Shown here one piece after another: positions 6,772 through 9,615 of a stretch of DNA of 9,615 nucleotides. Each line of letters starts with the position of its first letter. The stretch's first letter is position 1. This DNA comes from an uncultured Pseudomonadota bacterium (lineage in GTDB: Bacteria; Myxococcota_A; UBA9042; CAIXZC01), in the NCBI GenBank assembly GCA_937884235.1, contig CALGBT010000485.1, forward strand, positions 1 through 9,615, given 5' to 3'. A program made the position numbers and the translations under genes. The notes under the pieces were generated by a model. The model searched no databases and was not told the DNA's origin. It was given only the letters and a program-made list of their open reading frames with translations.

Positions 6772-7314
6772 CTACACCACCCGCGGCTGCTCCCGGAACT
6801 GCGTGAAGCTCGCACCGATCAGCGCCTTGATGCGAAAGCAGATCTCCCAGTCGGACGACCCGGCCACTCGCCAGCGGATGTAGCGGCTGAATGGGAGGCC
6901 GTACTCCTCCGAACTAGAAACCGCGGTTTCGACGAAGATCGCGTGCCCGGCCGGCGGGGTGTTCCAGTGAGTCAGTTCCACCCACTGGGCCGGATCTTCC
7001 TCAATGAACGGCGATGATTCCAGGTAGAGCACGGCGTTGTTCAGTCGAAAAAGTTCCACCTTGAACTGCACCTCGCTCACGCCGCCACCGTCGAACCATG
7101 CCCCGAAGTGCTGGATCGCTTGGTCGTACTCCGCACAGGTCGACGAACTGGCAGTTCCCATCAGCGTGACTAGCGGCTGGAAGCGGATGAGTTGCGGCTC
7201 GGTGAGCGGGGCTGCCCCACCCGGACCGGCGAACTCTCGGCGGGGCGCTACGACGCGGCCCTGCCCCAGCCACGGTGCCCCCGCCACCCTGCGATTCTGT
7301 CTCCTGAGGTCCAT
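6772..7314 (-). CDS. Small beta-rich paralog 2 of the operon, 180 aa
   Basis: Function unknown. It is related to its two neighbours by FQPLVT at residues 45-50, a middle segment with LYLESS and AQWVEL, and the C-terminal RYIRWR at 144-149 followed by DWEIC at 155-159. It differs by a basic, Gly/Pro/Ala-rich N-terminal extension of about 40 residues (MDLRRQNRRVAGAP) and about 15 residues after the shared end. The start is ATG 7314, because AGGAGG sits seven nt upstream; the in-frame GTG at 7320 abuts that site and is too close. No signal peptide is visible. The gene begins 16 nt after the stop of paralog 1, so the genes are co-transcribed. Confidence 0.75.
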   Translation of the reverse strand: MDLRRQNRRVAGAPWLGQGRVVAPRREFAGPGGAAPLTEPQLIRFQPLVTLMGTASSSTCAEYDQAIQHFGAWFDGGGVSEVQFKVELFRLNNAVLYLESSPFIEEDPAQWVELTHWNTPPAGHAIFVETAVSSSEEYGLPFSRYIRWRVAGSSDWEICFRIKALIGASFTQFREQPRVV

Positions 7315-7330
7315 ATTCACTCCTCCTTGC

Positions 7331-7708
7331 TCACTTCAGCACGACGGTAACGCGGCCGCAGAATTTCCAATCAGTGGTCCCGGCGCTAGGGGTTAGAATC
7401 CAACGCACGTAACGCCAAAGGTACTCTCCCTGTTCCGGTTGCTGGCTGCGATTGAGGTACTTGGTGTCCTCCCCCGGTGCGGTAAAGGACATGATTGTGC
7501 TCCAACTCTCTCCGTCGTCGGAGCCCTGCACAGTGAACGTGAGGTCGTAGGTTCCCGGGGTGTCCGTTTCTACCTGGAGCACCCTCGAAGTCACGACGCC
7601 CGATTCATACCGGGACGTGTCAATGGTTTCTCCCACGTCCTGATACAGGGGGTCAGCACCTTCACCCTCGATCGTCGTAAGCGGTAACAACTCGACGCTA
7701 GCGCCCAT
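7331..7708 (-). CDS. Small beta-rich paralog 1, first gene of the operon, 125 aa
   Basis: Function unknown. Seen motifs are LLPLTT at residues 7-12, a strand-rich centre (DLTFTVQGSDDGESW) that resembles discoidin-like beta-sandwich sequences, RYVRW at 99-103 and DWKFCGR at 113-119. The last two pair with equivalent motifs in the next two genes, so the three are paralogs. No signal peptide or membrane segment. The start ATG 7708 is preferred over ATG 7720 because GGAGGT at 7713-7718 is placed to serve 7708, though with a short spacer of four nt. It is the first gene behind the promoter at 7744-7772. Confidence 0.75.
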   Translation of the reverse strand: MGASVELLPLTTIEGEGADPLYQDVGETIDTSRYESGVVTSRVLQVETDTPGTYDLTFTVQGSDDGESWSTIMSFTAPGEDTKYLNRSQQPEQGEYLWRYVRWILTPSAGTTDWKFCGRVTVVLK

Positions 7709-7743
7709 GGCCACCTCCATTGGAATACTGTCTCACACGAGAG

Positions 7744-7772
7744 AGGATACTGGACTCAAGAGCCGAGGTCAA
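7744..7772 (-). promoter_or_regulatory. Sigma70-type promoter of the five-gene operon
   Basis: On the minus strand, TTGACC (7767-7772) and TATCCT (7744-7749) are separated by exactly 17 bases, giving five of six and four of six matches to the consensus boxes. Transcription would start near 7736, about 28 nt before the ATG of paralog 1. The position directly ahead of the first gene and the absence of other candidates in the gap support it. Confidence 0.55.
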
Positions 7773-7778
7773 GTGCCC

Positions 7779-7799
7779 AAATCTGAAATCTGAAATCTG
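7779..7799 (-). repeat. Three perfect AAATCTG heptamers upstream of the -35 box
   Basis: Three exact tandem copies of AAATCTG (CAGATTT on the minus strand) end six bases upstream of the -35 box, where an A/T-rich UP element would contact the RNA polymerase alpha subunit. Seven-base units do not keep frame and could vary in number by slippage. Other gap sequence (7800-7920) shows no gene and no convincing terminator for the upstream gene. Confidence 0.8.
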
Positions 7800-7920
7800 A
7801 AGAAGATCTGGAGACTGTCCCCGGGCCTGGGTAGTCCACGGCACCCGGCACGCGTCAGACATCCTGGATAGACGGACTGGACGGGTCTGGGAGTGTCCGG
7901 GCGCCATGGGAACGCGCTTC

Positions 7921-9615
7921 TCAAGGCGAGGATAAGGCGCACCGTGCCCCGTCGATTACATAAGAGTGGTTGCGATAAAATTTGTTGCTGCGCCAGGAAC
8001 ACCGCATGAGGTACTTGCCGCTGCTGAAGGCCGCCCCGCGTGCCACGACCGACTCGGACCCGTCGACTCGGGGCGACCCATCGACGGGAGCCCCGATGTA
8101 GTCGGGAAACCAGTTGTCGGCACAGAGTTCCATGGCATTGCCCGCCATGTCGAGCGCGCCCACGTATGACTCGCCCTCAGGCGCAGACCCAACCGGACTC
8201 GTACCGCTGCAGCCCTCTTCGATGCACTCCGAACAGCCCCATGGACGACCACCGGTGCCGTCTTCATCGAACACGGCCAAATCGAGGACGCAAAACGGCT
8301 CTGGGGCGTTTCCCCACGGGTACTTGCGGTGATTCGGTCCTGAGGCTGCGTACTCCCACTCCGCTTCGGAAGGCAAACGGCCGCCCATGATGACCCATGC
8401 GCAGAACGCGTCTGCCTGATACCAGTTCAAACCGTTCTGCGGATGCTCGGAGCGGCCATTGGCTGACGTGTTGACACCCCAGCCCAGGGCATCCGAGTCC
8501 ATTGGACTTATCCAAGGGGCAGTGCATGCCTCCGGATTGTCCGACATGCACGCCTCATACTGACCAACCGTCACCTCGTACTTCCCGATCCAGTAGCCCT
8601 CGGCGAACGTCACAACGTGCACTGGTTCCTCGTCGGGCTCGTGCCCTTCCTCATCCTCCGGGCTGCCCATGGGAAACTGGCCGGGGCGGACCCAGATCCA
8701 GACATTCCACTTCTCCCAGCCCGTGGCGTCGGGGACCGCGTACTCGCAGTGTTCTTGCTCGTTGCAATACACAATGTAGCCGGGCAGGTCAGGGCACTCG
8801 GGCTCTCCGTCACCGTCGCAGTCGAGTTGGTCGGGCTGGCAGATGCCGTCCGTGCACGTCTCGTCCTCGCCGCACGTCCCGCAACTCCCGCCGCAGTCAT
8901 CTTCTCCACAGTCCTTGCCCGAGCACTGCGGGATGCAGTTCACGCACTCTCCAGCCGTACAGACACTATCGCCGCAGTCAATCTCGTTGAGCACTCCGCT
9001 GCCCTTCGCATCGCAGACCCTAGCCTTGTTGTCCTCGCAGAAGGCTTCTCCGGGAGTACAGACCCACGGAAGGCACTCTCCGCCGTCACAGTAGTGCTGA
9101 CCGGGGCAATTGTACTCCTGGTAGGACATTCCATCAGCAGCACACAAGCCGTACTGCGAGTTGTTGAGACAAATCTTCTCCATGGGGGGACAGACCGTAT
9201 CAATACAGCCGTTGACCGAGCAGTACTTGTCGGACACGGCGCAGTTCTCTTCGTATTGGATGTCCAGCCCGTTGCTGCTGCAAACCTTGTAGACCTCGCT
9301 GTCGCAGAAGTCAGTCCCGGGTTCGCAGAGCCAGTCGATGCAATCGCCGTTCAGGCAGGATTTCCCCGCCTCGCACGGTGTTTCGATGTGGCCGAGGCAG
9401 TCGTCGGCGCATTCCGATACCGTGAAGTCGTCGTAGCAGGCGGTCTGGCCCGGCATGCAAGTACACTCCACGCACTTGCCTTCAAGACAAAACTGCTCAC
9501 TCGCAGTGCAATCGGTTTCAGATTCCACGGTTTTCCCGTCGCTGGCACACAACTTGGCAACGTCGTTGTCGCACCACTGCTCATCGGGGGTGCATACGAG
9601 GTCGAGGCACGCACC
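7921..9615 (-). CDS. Cys-rich repeat protein with C-terminal FGE-sulfatase-like domain, 5' end outside window
   Basis: 564 codons are visible; the frame is open to the window edge, so the N-terminus, probably with an export signal, is missing. Numbering from the first visible residue, about 1-230 hold five Cys-rich repeats of roughly 45 residues (CxPGxxxC ... C ... C ... CxxGxC). A compact module with CGEDDCGGSCGTC follows (about 231-259), then an acidic DCDGDGEPEC linker and, from about 306 to 561, a formylglycine-generating-enzyme-like (FGE-sulfatase) fold. The fold is identified by PGQFPMGS, YWIGKYEVTVGQYEAC, GGRLPSEAEWEYAA, YPWGN and ALDMAGNAMEL. The usual RGGSW is RGAAF. The Cys pair used by true FGE is not present at the usual place: only LMRCSWR carries one Cys. 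A catalytic sulfatase-activating role is therefore unlikely. It probably acts as an extracellular recognition or scaffold protein. The gap to the next gene is 212 bases, and that gene has its own promoter. Confidence 0.88.
   Translation of the reverse strand, partial: GACLDLVCTPDEQWCDNDVAKLCASDGKTVESETDCTASEQFCLEGKCVECTCMPGQTACYDDFTVSECADDCLGHIETPCEAGKSCLNGDCIDWLCEPGTDFCDSEVYKVCSSNGLDIQYEENCAVSDKYCSVNGCIDTVCPPMEKICLNNSQYGLCAADGMSYQEYNCPGQHYCDGGECLPWVCTPGEAFCEDNKARVCDAKGSGVLNEIDCGDSVCTAGECVNCIPQCSGKDCGEDDCGGSCGTCGEDETCTDGICQPDQLDCDGDGEPECPDLPGYIVYCNEQEHCEYAVPDATGWEKWNVWIWVRPGQFPMGSPEDEEGHEPDEEPVHVVTFAEGYWIGKYEVTVGQYEACMSDNPEACTAPWISPMDSDALGWGVNTSANGRSEHPQNGLNWYQADAFCAWVIMGGRLPSEAEWEYAASGPNHRKYPWGNAPEPFCVLDLAVFDEDGTGGRPWGCSECIEEGCSGTSPVGSAPEGESYVGALDMAGNAMELCADNWFPDYIGAPVDGSPRVDGSESVVARGAAFSSGKYLMRCSWRSNKFYRNHSYVIDGARCALSSP

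Noticed and set aside
6276..6806. 176-codon plus-strand frame opposite paralog 3
   Set aside because: It is antisense to a gene with a strong ribosome binding site and motifs shared with its neighbours.
7813..7836. Hairpin in the gap after the FGE-like gene (GACT and CCC pairing with GGG and AGTC) as a terminator
   Set aside because: The stem is interrupted by an uneven internal loop and no run of T follows on the minus strand, so intrinsic termination is not supported.
8860..9615. The Cys-rich repeats as a DNA tandem repeat or CRISPR-like array
   Set aside because: The periodicity is at the protein level (Cys and Gly spacing); the DNA units differ strongly in sequence and length and there are no identical spaced repeats.

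Overview
The window reads as a stretch of a high-GC bacterial chromosome, most likely from Myxococcota or a related deltaproteobacterial lineage. Three things point there. One is a protein of myxobacterial-style Cys-rich repeats (CxPGxxxC units and a CGEDDCGGSCG-type module) joined to a formylglycine-generating-enzyme-like (FGE-sulfatase) fold. Another is a lipoprotein with the 'DLNLHFLHP ... NPNWG ... DDDP ... YRVGVHY' pattern I associate with secreted proteins of that group. The third is visibly GC-rich codon use. The assignment is an inference; there is no rRNA or housekeeping gene to settle it.

Layout. (1) 1-3913 is a mobile-element zone read on the + strand. It begins with the 3' part of an IS4-type DDE transposase that is cut off by the window edge and runs into the left end of an IS66-family element. 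That IS66 element (about 1141-3698) has tnpA, tnpB and tnpC and imperfect terminal inverted repeats (19 of 27 positions), but no matching 8-bp target duplication. To its right, 3699-3913 has no convincing gene. It contains a 33-nt hairpin with a two-nucleotide 3' bulge that looks like domain V of a group II intron, so this may be an intron remnant. (2) 3914-7708 is a compact minus-strand operon of five genes: three small paralogous proteins (125, 180 and 141 aa), a 438-aa Cys- and Trp-rich protein, and a 354-aa lipoprotein. Gaps are 16, 43 and 11 nt, and the last two genes overlap as ATGA. (3) 7709-7920 holds a good sigma70-type promoter for this operon (17-bp spacer), with three perfect AAATCTG heptamers just upstream of the -35. 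(4) 7921-9615 is the 3' part of the Cys-rich/FGE-like gene, also on the minus strand, with its start outside the window.

How it may work together. The five-gene operon is the part without an obvious precedent. Three proteins share an N-terminal [LF]xPLxT motif and a C-terminal RY(V/I/F)RW ... W-x-x-C motif, and probably a beta-sandwich fold. They are encoded together with a protein of 20 cysteines that has no visible signal peptide and with a predicted outer lipoprotein. The arrangement suggests a multi-part surface or structural assembly, but no function can be read from the sequence. Its 3' end abuts the mobile-element zone, so the locus looks like accessory genome.
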